Shown here: one piece after another, positions 1 through 11,904 of the stretch | Numbering within the stretch: the first letter of the stretch is position 1 | Layout: every line of letters begins with the position of its first letter | NCBI GenBank assembly: GCA_028829895.1 | Contig: CM054184.1 | Coordinates: 25,933,201-25,997,200 of the forward strand | DNA length: 64,000 bases | From: Sinotaia quadrata | Lineage: Eukaryota; Mollusca; Gastropoda; Architaenioglossa; Viviparidae | Reading direction: 5' to 3' | Position numbers and translations under genes: made by a program | Notes under the pieces: model-generated | Database searches by the model: none | Seen by the model: the letters and a program-made list of their open reading frames with translations, nothing else | What the model was told of the DNA's origin: nothing

Positions 1-314
1 CATAATATACATTAACCTGAACACACATCAGTCAAAACGCACTTCAGTCTGAACACTAATCAATCTGAATATTCATCACTCAGAACACAGAATACAAATC
101 AATCAAAAGACACGTCAATCAGAATAAGCGTCAATCAGGATACAGTCAATCAAAAAAACAGAGGTCAGGCAGAATATACACAGAACTCATAACAATAACA
201 ATATACGTTTATCAGAATGCATGTCAGTGAGAATACACGTAAAATCACATCAGTCAGAAAACATTAATCATAACACGTCTGTCAGAACACACGTCAATCA
301 TAACACGTGTTAGT
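1..314. repeat. Degenerate short repeats before the 47-bp array
   Basis: Loose copies of a motif like gtcagtcagaacacacgtca recur every 15-25 bp with many substitutions. They read as the decayed edge of the homogeneous array that follows. No gene is seen. Confidence 0.6.
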
Positions 315-925
315 ACACACGTCAGTCAGAAAACATATCAGTTACAGTATATATCATCAGAACACACGTCAGTCAGAAAACATATCAGTTACAGTATATA
401 TCATCAGAACACACGTCAGTCAGAAAACATATCAGTTACAGTATATATCATCAGAACACACGTCAGTCAGAAAACATATCAGTTACAGTATATATCATCA
501 GAACACACGTCAGTCAGAAAACATATCAGTTACAGTATATATCATCAGAACACACGTCAGTCAGAAAACATATCAGTTACAGTATATATCATCAGAACAC
601 ACGTCAGTCAGAAAACATATCAGTTACAGTATATATCATCAGAACACACGTCAGTCAGAAAACATATCAGTTACAGTATATATCATCAGAACACACGTCA
701 GTCAGAAAACATATCAGTTACAGTATATATCATCAGAACACACGTCAGTCAGAAAACATATCAGTTACAGTATATATCATCAGAATACACGTCAGTCAGA
801 AAACATATCAGTTACAGTATATATCATCAGAACACACGTCAGTCAGAAAACATATCAGTTACAGTATATATCATCAGAACACACGTCAGTCAGAAAACCT
901 ATCAGTTACAGTATATATCATCAGA
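315..925. repeat. Minisatellite, 47-bp unit, about 13 copies
   Basis: Unit begins acacacgtcagtcagaaaac and recurs every 47 bp almost without change; one unit has an a>g-type variant (cagaatacacg) and the penultimate one has acct for acat. Since 47 is not a multiple of three, the long plus-strand frame through it repeats every 47 codons (three units). It is an array artefact, not a gene. Confidence 0.95.
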
Positions 926-1600
926 ATACAGGCAGAACACGCATTTTTAAAATTTCAAATAATTTTTAAGAAGCGCTTGTTTAAACGCACAAGATTCATA
1001 ACACACCTCTATTTGATCAAATGTCTGTCAAAATATGCGTCAGTCAGAACACGTCATTTAAAAGACACGTTTGCCAGAAAACATATCAGTAATAATTCAC
1101 GTCTCTCAGAACACATATCTTAGAACATAGGTTCATTGTCTTTGTTATCTGACAGGTTTGTGCACTAGCTTAACTACGAAATTAAATGTCTTGGCTGAAA
1201 CGTTTCTGAACACATTAACTAAGTACGAAATGTCTTAGCTATCTGACTATTATATATTAGCTTAACTAGGATATTAAATGTTTTAGCTATTATGTCAGGT
1301 TTGTCAGGTTTGTGTACTAAGTCAACTAACCTTGCTTCGCGTAAACGTGGGGGTAAAATATTTTGCGTAAATATCAAAGATATATAACTAATAGGTATTT
1401 CGATTGCAAATGTAGGAACTTGACTTGCAAGTAAACAATCCTTTGGATAGAGGCGCACATGCTTAGTGTCTCAGTATGGATCAATTGGATTGAAGTTAAT
1501 TTATCAGAGCTGAAGCAAGTTGTCATGAATATCATATGTTATATATCCTTTCACCATGATTGCAATAAAGGCATGTTTCATTATGAAAGTGTAATGCTTA
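926..1600. other. Array edge and AT-rich single-copy DNA, no gene seen
   Basis: The first 200 bp hold scattered decayed copies of the upstream cagtcagaacac motif. The rest shows a weak repeat (ttagctatctgac, aactaggatattaaatg) and then ordinary AT-rich sequence. The minus-strand 79-codon frame at 1219-1458 has no recognisable domain. Confidence 0.5.
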
Positions 1601-2160
1601 TCTAGACTGCATAAAGTCAATGTCTCAGTATGAAAATCTCATGTGCTTAAAACAACTTTACAAAGATTACATAAAGTCAATGTCTCAGAATGAAGTTTCT
1701 CATCTTAAAGGCACTTTATTAATATATATAAGGTCACTGTCTCAGTGTGGCATTAATTTGGTATCGATGCCACGTTACAAAGACTACGAAAAGTCGATGT
1801 CTCAGTATGAATCTCTAAAGTTGACAACACTTTGTCAGGACTATGTAAAGACAAGTCCCATGGGCTTCACACCACGTTATCAAGACTATGTAAAGACAAG
1901 TCCCATGGGCTTCACACCACGTTATCAAGACTATGTAAAGACAAGTCCCATGGGCTTCACACCACTTTATCAAGACTATGTAAAGACAAGTCCCATGGGC
2001 TTCACACCACTTTGTCAAGACTATGTAGAGACAAGTCCCACGAGCTTCATACTACTTTATTACTACTACTTAAAGTCAACGAGCCAGTTTGCAAATCTCT
2101 AGGGCTTGAGGACACTTTATCAGGACTGCGTAAAATCAATGTGTCAGTATGAACATCTCT
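1600..2160. repeat. Minisatellite, 45-bp unit, homogeneous core with degenerate flanks
   Basis: The core at about 1837-2060 repeats a 45-bp unit (caagactatgtaaagacaag and on) nearly perfectly. Older units carrying gtcaatgtctcagtatga flank it. The 45-bp period keeps frames open on both strands in the core, so the overlapping frames there (1620-2102 plus, 1815-2018 minus) are not evidence of a protein. Confidence 0.92.
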
Positions 2161-2690
2161 AGGGCTTCAGACCACTTTATTATTAAAATTGTGTAAAGTC
2201 ATGTCTCAGTATGTTAGTCTCTGGACTTCAAGCCACTGTAATAATACACTTTTTTATTAAAATTGTGTAAAGTCATGTCTCAGTATGTTAGTCTCTTGGA
2301 CTTCAAATCACTGTAAAAATACACTTTATTATTAAAATTGTGTAAAGTCATATCTCAGTATGTTAGTCTCTGGACTTCAAGCCACTGTAATAATACACTT
2401 TATTATTAAAATTGTTTGTAAAGTCATGTCTCAGTATGTTAGTCTCTGGACTTCAAGCCACTGTAATAATACACTTTATTATTAAAATTGTGTAAAATCA
2501 TGTCTCAGTATGTTAGTCTCTTGGACTTCAAGCCACTGTAATAATACACTTTATTATTAAAATTGTGTAAAGTCATGTCTCAGTATGTACGTCTCTGGAC
2601 TTCAAGCCACTGTAATAATACACTTTATTATTAAAATTGTGTAAAGTCATGTCTCAGTATGTACGTATCTGGACTTCAAGCCACTGTAAT
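2161..2690. repeat. Minisatellite, 74-bp unit, about 7 copies
   Basis: Unit contains gtgtaaagtcatgtctcagt then ggacttcaagccactgtaat. Spacing between the first two copies (2191 and 2265) is 74 bp. It shares the gtctcagtatg core with the 45-bp array beside it, so the two probably have one origin. Confidence 0.93.
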
Positions 2691-2833
2691 AAGACTACGC
2701 ACACCTTAATAAAAGCCTATGAATAATTTTGCTGACACTCTTCACATCTGACTTGTGATCTATGGAGCACTACACCAAGTGTTAATGTCATAGATTGCTC
2801 TCGTATATTCTTTCTGCAGCAATGCACAGATTA

Positions 2834-2965
2834 TGGGAACCGAAAATATAATAGTCATTTATAGGAACCGAAAATATAATAGTCATTTGTAGGAACCGAA
2901 AATATAATAGTCATTTATAGGAACCGAAAATATAGTAGTCATTTATAGGAACCGAAAATATAATT
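2834..2965. repeat. Minisatellite, 29-bp unit, about 5 copies
   Basis: Unit is aggaaccgaaaatataatag plus tcatttat, with only single-base differences between copies. Confidence 0.9.
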
Positions 2966-3224
2966 TTGATAGATGACCCAAAATAATTATAAACAGATCA
3001 CACTAATTAAAATAATTGAAAAATGACAGTGAATAAAAATTATACTCATTGGAACTTTCCTGACAATGCACATATTCATTGCGCTTTTCTTCCTAAAACA
3101 TCTCCTAAAGCAAGCAAATTTTAAAATAGTTCATTGTCAAGATGATTATGTCCAGTCAGTTTAAAGGAAGACATCTGTTTGCATAATTTCCTCTGTAAAA
3201 TATCAGCTAATCCTGTATTGTGTG
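2966..3224. other. AT-rich spacer, nothing recognised
   Basis: Single-copy AT-rich sequence with a very short tg run near 3220. No frame, RNA gene or mobile-element end was recognised. Confidence 0.5.
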
Positions 3225-3565
3225 TGTGTAATAGTAGATATAACTTTATTATAATTATTTGTAACTATAACTACTATTAATTCTTTGTAATATTAGATAA
3301 AATTTACTTTTAACTGTTTGTAATGTTAGCTAGAACTTACTATTAATTCTTTGTTATATTAAATATGACTTACTTTTAAGTGTTTGTAATGTTAGCTAGA
3401 ACTTACTATTAATTCTTTGTTATATTAAATATGACTTACTTTTAAGTGTTTGTAATGTTAGCTAGAACTTACTATTAATTCTTTGTTATATTAAATATGA
3501 CTTACTTTTAAGTGTTTGTAATGTTAGCTATAACTTACTATTAATTCTTTGTAATCTTAGATGTA
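3225..3565. repeat. Minisatellite, 66-bp unit, 4-5 copies
   Basis: Unit contains taatgttagctagaacttac followed by tattaattctttgttatatt. The middle three copies are nearly identical; the ends are degenerate. Confidence 0.92.
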
Positions 3566-3708
3566 GATTGCGACTGAAGAGAATTGAGAATTGTTCTTTC
3601 GGGCGTTCAGATTCTGCATTATGCAGCATCGTTAGTTTTATGTCAGTGCACCAGACGACCTGCCACGCTAATAGGCTCAGCGACACCACCACAGATTTAT
3701 TTTAAATG

Positions 3709-3938
3709 CATATATCACCCTACATAGCAGTCTATGGTCACATCAACCTACATTGCAGTCTATGGTCACATCAACCTACATTGCAGTCTATGGTCACACC
3801 ACACTACATAGCAGTCTATGGTCACATAACCCTACATAGCAGTCTATGGTCACACCACACTACATAGCAGTCTATGGTCACATCACACTACATAGCAATC
3901 TATTGGCACATCACACTACATAGCAGTTTATGGTCACT
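3709..3938. repeat. Minisatellite, 28-bp unit, about 8 copies
   Basis: Unit is close to cctacatagcagtctatggt plus cacatcac. Copies alternate between tacatag and tacattg variants. Confidence 0.92.
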
Positions 3939-3973
3939 GTCATCCAGACACTATAAGACGAGAGACCGAGAGT

Positions 3974-4035
<62 letters not shown>

Positions 4036-4039
4036 CACA
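3974..4039. repeat. (CA)n/(CG-CA)n microsatellite
   Basis: A run of ca dinucleotides is interrupted by a gcac block and followed by more ca. It lies directly after the 28-bp array. Confidence 0.97.
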
Positions 4040-4424
4040 AATTGTTTTGCAAATCTTTGAACTGAAAAGGGATAGATTTTTAATCGTAAACATCACACTC
4101 CTCATTAATTTCATTCTGATAAAGTCACTTATTCTTTCATTGCACGCATTATACACTTTTGGACACAGAAAAAATTCCTTCTTTTTTACAAAAAGAAAAA
4201 TCTATGCTATATATCTAGAACGTGTTTTCTTGTCGAGTATATATTAATTATCGCATTTCCTCAAAGATTCCAGAATTACAACCTAACTGGTTAATGTAGG
4301 TAATTAGACATTTTCAAGATGCTGAATGAATGAAATTCACAACAAAAATGAAAAATAAAATATTGTGAAATTTCAAAGAAGTGATGTATTCCAGATGATA
4401 AATTGTTTGAGAACCCTGTTTTAA
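4040..4424. other. AT-rich spacer, no gene seen
   Basis: Single-copy AT-rich DNA. The short frames crossing it (3911-4156 minus, 4047-4247 plus) are low-complexity and start in or beside the microsatellite. Confidence 0.5.
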
Positions 4425-5265
4425 ACAGTTAAGGGGCCAGGATTCCACAGTTATAGGCACCATGTGTTAAACAGTTAAGGGGCCAGAGATCAGGCTATCG
4501 GCACCATCTATTAAACAGTTAAGGGGCCAGAGATCCACAGTTACATAGGCACCATGTGTTTGTTAACCTGTTACTGGGCCAGAGATCCACAGTTATAGGC
4601 TCCATGCATTAAACAATTAAAGGGCCAGAGATCAATATTTACAGGCACCATGTATTAACCAGTTAAAGGGCCAGAGATCCACAGTTATAAGCACCAGATG
4701 TTAACCAGTTAAAAGGCCAGAGATCCACATTTATACTATAGGCACTATGCGTTAACCAGTTAAAAGGCCAGAGATCCACATTTATACTATAGGCACTATG
4801 CGTTAACCAGTTAAAAGGCCAGAGATCCACATTTATAGGCATCGTGTGTTAAGGGCCAGAGATCCACAGCTATAAGCACTATATGTTAAAAGGCCAGAGA
4901 TCCAGAGATCTATAGCTACAAACACTATGTGTTAAAGGGCCAAAGATCCACAATTATAGGCATCATGTGTTAAAAGGCCAGATATCCACATATATAAGCA
5001 CTATATGTTAATGGGCCAGGGATCTACAGCTATGAGCACTATATGTTAATGGGCCAGGGATCTACAGCTATGAGCACTATATGTTAATGGGCCAGGGATC
5101 TACAGCTATGAGTACTTTAAGTTAAAGGGCCAGAGATCCACGGAGATGCACAGATGTAAGCACTATATGTTAAAGGGCTAGAGATCCACAGAGATCCACA
5201 GCTATAAGCATTATATGTTAAAGGGCCAGAGATCCACAGCTAAAGTTACTAGGTACTAAGGCCTA
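4425..5265. repeat. Degenerate minisatellite, about 45-bp unit, about 18 copies
   Basis: The anchor gggccagagatccacag recurs with a variable spacer (ttataggcaccatgtgttaa). Unit length drifts because of small indels, and local doublings occur near 4720-4810 and 5010-5110. This is an older array than its neighbours. Confidence 0.88.
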
Positions 5266-5324
5266 AAGGTTAACGGTTAGAGGCAATAGGTGCTAAAGGC
5301 CATAGGTCGGCAGCTATGAAGATA

Positions 5325-5557
5325 TTTTTGAAAGTGTCAGAGTTGGAAGTAAACAACCTGAATCAAGAATATGCTAGAAATTGCTGATGCAATGCAAACC
5401 AGTGACTAGGTTTTATTATCCAAAGGTTATGATTTATGAAAATGAGTCCAGCCAATGGGCTGAGATCTAAAAGTGTACTTGCTGTAGAGAAATCTACTGA
5501 GTTTTGGATGGTGAATTAATTAATAATATCCATTAGCTAAGTGGTGTTGGTGTCACA
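5325..5557 (+). mobile_element. Internally deleted LTR remnant of the 1.6-kb solo-LTR family
   Basis: From tttttgaaagtgtc onward the sequence follows the LTR copies at 27-28 kb (minus) and 56.4 kb (plus), including the block around ccaatgggctgagatctaaa. After ctgtagagaaatctactg it jumps to the family's 3' end (ctaagtggtgttgg, tgtcaca), losing about 1.3 kb. The 5' end is missing. No target duplication can be tested. Identity comes from eye alignment only. Confidence 0.7.
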
Positions 5558-5727
5558 CTTATAAAGTCCAAATTTCCATTAAATTATTTACGGTATTAAT
5601 TCATATTAGTATATGCAAAATAATCTTTAAAAGTTGCACATTTTACAGTATCTAAGACATTCCAACACAACTAATTCTCTAAATTGTAATTGTTATTTTG
5701 CAGAAGGGCTTTACAAAACTAAGCCAA

Positions 5728-6414
5728 TAGTATTAATATGCAGTGTGAAAATACTAATAGTATTAATATGTAATGTGAAAATACTAATAGCCAATAGTAT
5801 TAATATGTAGTGTGAAAATACTAATAGCCAATAGTATTAATATGCAGTGTGAAAATACTAATAGCCAATAGTATTAATATGCAGTGTGAAAATACTAATA
5901 GCCAATAGTATTAATATGTAGTGTGAAAATACTAATAGCCAATAGTATTAATATGCAGTGTGAAAATACTAATAGCCAATAGTATTAATATGTAGTGTGA
6001 AAATGCTAATAGCCAATAGTATTAATATGCAGTGTGAAAATACTAATAGCCAATAGTATTAACATGTAGTGTGAAAATGCTAATAGCCAATAGTATTAAT
6101 ATGTAGTGTGAAAATACTAATAGCCAATAGTATTAATATGTAGTGTGAAAATGCTAATAGCCAATAGTATTAATATGTAGTGTGAAAATGCTAATAGCCA
6201 ATAGTATTAATATGTAGTGTGAAAATGCTAATAGCCAATAGTATTAATATGCAGTGTGAAAATACTAATAGCCAATAGTATTAATATGTAGTGTGAAAAT
6301 ACTAATAGCCAATAGTATTAATATGTAGTGTGAAAATACTAATAGCCAATAGTATTAATATGTAATGTGAAAATACTAATAGCCAATAGTATTAATATGT
6401 AGTGTGAAAATGCT
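5728..6414. repeat. Minisatellite, 37-bp unit, about 18 copies
   Basis: Unit is tattaatatgcagtgtgaaa followed by atactaatagccaatag. Two variants (atgcagtg or atgtagtg; atactaat or atgctaat) are interspersed along the array. Confidence 0.95.
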
Positions 6415-6528
6415 ATGCAATACATAATAAAAGCTCTCAAAGAATTTACTCAGCAGTAGAAATGTATATTTACGAACTTCACTTTGGAATTACATTGTTT
6501 TAATACTTATTTAGTTTACATCTTTCAG

Positions 6529-6609
6529 CCATGCGACAAAAGCGACAGTGAGAAATGTGTCAAGAAAAATCCCTCTTAGTTCACGTGACCTGCAGGACCT
6601 GACACATGG
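6529..6609 (+). other. Candidate internal or terminal exon (low confidence)
   Basis: A good splice-acceptor context (tttagtttacatctttcag) ends at 6528. The frame beginning C-CAT-GCG stays open from there for about 75 codons to the stop at 6752-6754. A second frame gives a short hydrophilic Cys-containing tail ending at a TAG near 6579. A weak donor (catg-gtaatg) lies at about 6610. No domain is recognised, and the open stretch runs into the edge of the next minisatellite. It may be chance. Confidence 0.22.
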
Positions 6610-6724
6610 TAATGTAATAGAAAATTTACTGCCTGACTTCAGGCATCGATTGCGCATCATTGAAGCAGCTTCGTTGAATAAACATTGTTCTCTTGTCAGC
6701 TTTAATGATTTCTCTAAACCCCGA

Positions 6725-7095
6725 TTGTTCCTCTCATTAAGTCACGAAAACTAGTGTTCCTCTTACTAGGTAACTAGTTTTCCTCCTATTAAGTCACACA
6801 ACTGGTTTTCTTTTTATTAAATCAAAAAATGGTGTTCCTCTAATTAAGTCAGATAACTAAGGTTCCTCTTATTACGTCAGATAACTGGTGTTCCTATTAT
6901 TAAGTCAGATAACTGGTGTTCCTCTTATTAAGTCAGATAATGGTCTTCCTCTTAGTCACATTAGTGGTATTTCTTATGTTTCTCTTATTGTCACATAAAT
7001 AGTGTTCCTCTTACGGAAGTCACAGAGCTGGTGCTCCTTTAACTAAGTCCTATAACTGGTGTTTATCTTACTAACTCACAGAGGTTGTGTTCCTC
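6725..7095. repeat. Degenerate minisatellite, about 28-bp unit
   Basis: Repeats of gtgttcctcttattaagtca with gataactg recur with many changes. This is the ancestral-looking edge of the next array, which shares gtgttcctctt and gataactgg. Confidence 0.85.
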
Positions 7096-7600
7096 TTTTC
7101 AGGTAAGATAACTGGCATTTCTCTTACTAGCTTACATAGCTTGTGTTCCTCTTTTCACGTAAGATAACTGGCGTTTCTCTTACTAGCTTACATAGCTTGT
7201 GTTCCTCTTTTCACGTAAGATAACTGGCGTTTCTCTTACTAGCTTACATAGCTTGTGTTCCTCTTTTCACGTAAGATAACTGGCGTTTCTCTTACTAGCT
7301 TACATAGCTTGTGTTCCTCTTTTCACGTAAGATAACTGGCATTTCTCTTACTAGCTTACATAGCTTGTGTTCCTCTTTTCACGTAAGATAACTGGCATTT
7401 CTCTTACTAGCTCACATAGCTTGTGTTCCTCTTTTCACGTAAGATAACTGGCGTTTCTCTTACTAGCTCACATAGCTTGTGTTCCTCTTTTCACGTAAGA
7501 TAACTGGCGTTTCTCTTACTAGCTCACATAGCTTGTGTTCCTCTTTTCACGTAAGATAACTGGCGTTTCTCTTACTAGCTCACATAGCTTGTGTTCCTCT
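7096..7600. repeat. Minisatellite, 56-bp unit, about 9 copies
   Basis: Unit is acgtaagataactggcgttt then ctcttactagcttacatagc and ttgtgttcctcttttc. Copies are nearly identical. The unit looks like two diverged 28-bp units fused, so it is a local higher-order repeat of the array to its left. Confidence 0.94.
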
Positions 7601-7744
7601 CGCTAAAGAGGTTTGTACTATTATCACTATCGATATTTTTTTATAAGTGGTCTTCTGGCTAAAAAAATGTTATTTCATAGACGTTTTCGTGATCTAAAGA
7701 AGTGTTATTAAAACTATCAAATATATTGTTAGAAGCCTTCTTCT

Positions 7745-8080
7745 GGTTAAAGAAGCATGTGTTGTTACTACTATCAATATATTCTTTAAAGTGTTTTGGC
7801 TAAAGAAACATGTGTTGTTACTACTATCAATATATTCTTTAAAGTGTTTTGGCTAAAGAAACGTGTTGTTACTACTATCAATATATTCTTTAAAGTGTTT
7901 TGGCTAAAGAAACATGAATTATTACTACTACTATCAATATATTCTTGAAAGTGTTTTGGCTAAAGAAACATGAATTATTACTACTACTATCAATATATTC
8001 TTAGAAGAGTTCTGGCTAAAGAAGCATGTGTTATTACTACTATCAATATATTCATAGTAGTGTTCTTCTGGCTAAAGAAG
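7745..8080. repeat. Minisatellite, about 55-bp unit, about 6 copies
   Basis: Unit contains gttactactatcaatatatt, ctttaaagtgttttggc and taaagaaacatg. Small indels of the act triplet vary unit length. Confidence 0.9.
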
Positions 8081-8095
8081 TTATTTAATACGTTT

Positions 8096-8282
8096 ACAAT
8101 ATTTTTAATATAATCCCATAGCATATAACTCAAGAAATCCTATTTCCACTATACACATTTTTAAATATAATCCCATAGCATATAACTCAAGAAATCCTAT
8201 TTCCACTATACACATTTTTAAATATAATCCCATAGCATATAACTCAAGAAATCCTATTTCCACTGTACACATTTTTTAATAT
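8096..8282. repeat. Tandem repeat, 57-bp unit, about 3 copies
   Basis: Unit contains taatcccatagcatataact and caagaaatcctatttccact. The first two anchors lie 57 bp apart. Confidence 0.92.
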
Positions 8283-10342
8283 AATCTCCTAGCAATCTTA
8301 CACATTACTAATGTTGCTGAGAGTATCACAACGCCACAAAACCACTGTTTGCGCAGAAGACAATTATCTCCAAACCATGAGAGAAAAAATAATTATAACA
8401 AATATAAACTTAAAACTAAGAGCAGAGAGAAATAAACCATTAAATGTAATATTTATCCTTTGCTTAGGACGGGAAATCTGTTTTGTAAAGTGTCACAGGA
8501 AATGAGGGACCGAAATTATATTTTATTTCATTTTAAAAAACCGCTAACAAAACTAATTGAAGTAATCCGAGTTTTGTTATTTTTCGTATGTAGCATGTAA
8601 CTTCCAGTAACGGTCACCTAAGATCTCTTTAGTAGACAGACGTTCGTGACGCAGTGTGTGTTAATTATCATATTGAATATATATATTAGTTTATGAAGAA
8701 TATGTATATTAAATAAATTGGGACAACTGCGCAATACCGTCACATGTTGTTGACGAGTGAAATGGCCAGTGCGCATTAGAATTGACCACAGAAAAGCGTG
8801 CATCACGATTACCACTATATATCCAAGGCAAAAATCATGTCACAGGGCATAGCTTCTGGAAGTTTTGGAGACCTTCAGTAAAGCTATATAAGAGGCAAAA
8901 TGAAGACTTTATTCTCAATGTTGAAAACGTCGATTCGTCTGAAGCCAGTCTAACTTCACGTATGAATTATCTCATGTACAGAGATTTCATAAAGGAAAGC
9001 TGCAATAATCTCTTTCCATCCGTTTTCCATCCGTCTGATGCCATATATTGAGTAACGAGGCAAAATTACTCAGTATAATTGTTGGCAAAGTGGAAAGTTC
9101 ACTGTCCAAGAAAAACCCGATGCATGCGACGCTGGTTGTATGCAGTTAACGACACGAGGGACCAACTTGTTCTCCCCCCTGTCTGAGAGTTCGGTTGGAC
9201 AGATCTATCCCGCTATTGGGAGGCTAGCACCGAGATTTCTTACAGACATCCGGATTTCCACACTCAATGTAATGCGACGACACATCCCACTGGACGACTC
9301 CACCCGATAATGCTAAACGTCGTTGGGCTGTCCGTTTCCACGACAACCGGTACAACGATAATTATCGAGGCTGACAACAGTCAGCTAAATTTCAGATTTC
9401 TCCCCAGTGATAATCTGAAAGTGGTGCCTAGATTCTGCAGAATCTTCACCTGTAATGCGACGCCTCAATTGCGCCGTGATCTTCACTTTGAAGTGCCTCT
9501 TATAAGTGACGTGTGAGGTTACGTCATCTCCTTGGAACTCTGACATTAATAGTGAGTAATAATTCGCACGGCTAACGCGCACATACTTAAGTCTAGGACT
9601 CTTAAGAAAATGAACACTATTATATCGTTTGCAAAATAAGAACTCTAATGTTAAAAGTAATGCTTATTTTACATGTCAACTATTGCTAAAGCGGCCCCAT
9701 TTGCCGCATAAGAATTGTGTAATTAATCTTTATTTTATATTTTGAATTTCATCATTTTCATCTCCCCTTATTTCCCAGAGTGTATGACATTGGAAAGTTG
9801 AATGAATGATTAATCACTGTGCGAAAGAGTAGTGCCCCTTTTAAATCGGGAAATAAATAACCTGATTTAAACATCTTTCAACTCTCTTGTTATTCATAGT
9901 TTTTGAGAGGGACGAAAGAATTTGTACTATTGTTTTGCACCGTTCGTCTGTTCGTCCATTTATTCACATTTATGATACACACTCACAACACACACCGCCA
10001 ATAAAACGTTCCTTGGCATGACACTAATAAAGTGGGCCCCACCCAAACATCAATGGAGTATGTCATGTGTGTCTATGTAACAACCTGACACGACGTAGTA
10101 CTGGCACACGTCACGGGCTTTTTTTTGGAGGTGCACCGGAGCAGGCCAAAAATAGACTTCACCCCTTGCATCTCTAACTTCAGCTCGGGTCGGCTTGTAA
10201 CGAGCCATCCCGTTTTGTGACATAAAGATATAGCTAAGGCATTTGACTAATCTTAATTCATTTTTTAAAAAGTGAGAAACACTCCAATGTACAAGACTAC
10301 AAGGTCTTTCCAACTATTCTTATCAATATGGATATCATCTAG
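8283..10342. other. Single-copy stretch of 2 kb, no gene recognised
   Basis: This is one of the longest array-free stretches outside the mobile elements. A plus-strand frame of 89 codons (8782-9051) and one of 68 codons (9310-9516) lie in a locally less AT-rich part (about 8,800-9,560), with no recognisable domain. A phrase close to tgtaatgcgacg occurs twice (about 9268 and 9450). An unannotated exon or an old mobile-element piece is possible; neither can be shown. Confidence 0.4.
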
Positions 10343-10488
10343 AATATTAAGTTTGGTTTTAGTAATAAATATCCACTACTTAACTCTAATATTAAGTTTG
10401 GTTTTAGTAATAAATATCCACTACTTAACTCTAATATTAAGTTTGGTTTTAGTAATAAATATCCACTACTTAACTCTAATATTATGTT
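10343..10488. repeat. Tandem repeat, 45-bp unit, about 3 copies
   Basis: Unit is aatattaagtttggttttag then taataaatatccactactta and actct. Copies are essentially identical. The 86-codon plus-strand frame over it repeats in 15-residue steps and is an artefact. Confidence 0.93.
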
Positions 10489-10680
10489 TAATGCATAAGT
10501 CTAGGAAACTCTCACCTCCGGTAATGTGTTGAGCTTAAAGGTCTAGTTACCCAAAAGATTATAACAGCTTTTGTCATATAGGTAGGTCATCTACAACACT
10601 TTAGAAACAGTTGTCTAGGCACCAGAAAACTATAACAGTAACTGTCATTTGGAGTGCTAGCGATTTTTAATCATACATAT

Positions 10681-11029
10681 TGTAACACCCACACCAACCA
10701 CTATTCTGTGTGTGTGTGTTACTGTTGTCAAAGAACTATTGTATTATGTTTTAAATAAAAATTTGTCCGATTTGTATAATGTACACTGTTGGAACGTTGC
10801 ATGTGGGTATTGAATGGGTACCGTCTTGATACTCATCAACGGTTGCCATTTTGTTTACTTCATTGCTTGTGATCGACATCTAGAGAGAAGTAATATAGAT
10901 GATGTTGAAGCGTTTTAATTCAGTATTGTGAATGTGTTTGAGTGATTTGCAATTACTAGTAGCCTTTCTTAGCCGCGAAGTGCCTGCTCGATTGTCGTAG
11001 AATTATTTAAACCTGTGTTTTATGTTACA
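10681..11029 (+). mobile_element. Possible small solo LTR with TGTAACA/TGTTACA ends
   Basis: The segment opens with tgtaacacc and closes with tatgttaca. Its first and last seven bases are a perfect inverted repeat, as in LTRs. It contains an aataaa-type signal (about 10,755). No matching 5-bp flanks are seen (catat before, ggaag after), so insertion is not proven. Just 3', a frame containing ENRMEWRKLV resembles the basic C-terminal tail of some LINE polymerases; this is only an impression. Confidence 0.33.
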
Positions 11030-11144
11030 GGAAGATTAGCAGAGAACAGAATGGAATGGAGGAAACTGGTTGTCAGGCCATCAATGGTGCCCCAACGGTC
11101 GACAAGACTAAGGGAAAGACAGATATATAATATATAAGGGAAAG

Positions 11145-11147
<3 letters not shown>

Positions 11148-11218
<71 letters not shown>
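11148..11218. repeat. (GA)n microsatellite
   Basis: An uninterrupted ag/ga dinucleotide run of about 65 bp follows gggaaagacagat. Confidence 0.98.
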
Positions 11219-11220
<2 letters not shown>

Positions 11221-11682
11221 TTTTCTACTGTGGAAAAAGTGGAAGACCAGCTGAGCTTGGAAATGACACTAAATTACTCTAAATCGTTAGGCTCCGCCTT
11301 TATTGCGTGAATTTGAACAAAACTTGCCAAAGACACTGACGTAATATAGATGACGTGAAAGATTTACATTTCTCTAGAGAATAAGTCTTTTTCAATCTCT
11401 TTGACAATGTTTACTAGATGAGGGTTAGATCAAAATCTTAATACTCTTATTTACTCCTATTTTCACGTGACAATTTATTATGGAATGATCAAACGACATG
11501 ACGGACGTTTTCTATTCAATTTGTTTTTACTTAAAATTATTTACTAACAGAATATTTATTAATTACAAGGGACTCTTTAACTAGATACATCATAGAATAG
11601 TTTTGTATAAAATTTAGAATTTTTGTTGTCTTTAATATTATGTAAAGTATCGAACAAATGGTTGCTTTCTATACTAGTTGTT
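11219..11682. other. AT-rich spacer, nothing recognised
   Basis: Single-copy sequence between the GA microsatellite and the 37-bp array. No frame over 60 codons and no mobile-element end was seen. Confidence 0.5.
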
Positions 11683-11863
11683 TTAGCATTATATTTACAG
11701 TGTGTAGAACAGAGTTATTTTAGCACTATATTTACAGTGCGTAGAACAGAGTTATTTTAGCACTATATTTACAGTGTGTAGAACAGAGTTATTTTAGCAC
11801 TATATTTACAGTGTGTAGAACAGAGTTATTTTAGCACTATATTTACAGTGTGTAGAACAGAAT
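11683..11863. repeat. Minisatellite, 37-bp unit, about 5 copies
   Basis: Unit is gttattttagcactatattt then acagtgtgtagaacaga. It ends about 40 bp before the target site of the full-length retrotransposon. Confidence 0.93.
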
Positions 11864-11904
11864 TATTCACAAAACAATGAACATAATCGTTTAAGTGTGT
11901 GTGA

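Noticed and set aside
315..925. CRISPR array
   Set aside because: Units are contiguous with no unique spacers, and the window is eukaryotic. The same holds for the other arrays.
307..969. 220-codon plus-strand frame
   Set aside because: It is a three-frame read-through of a 47-bp tandem repeat; the peptide repeats every 47 residues and has no domain.
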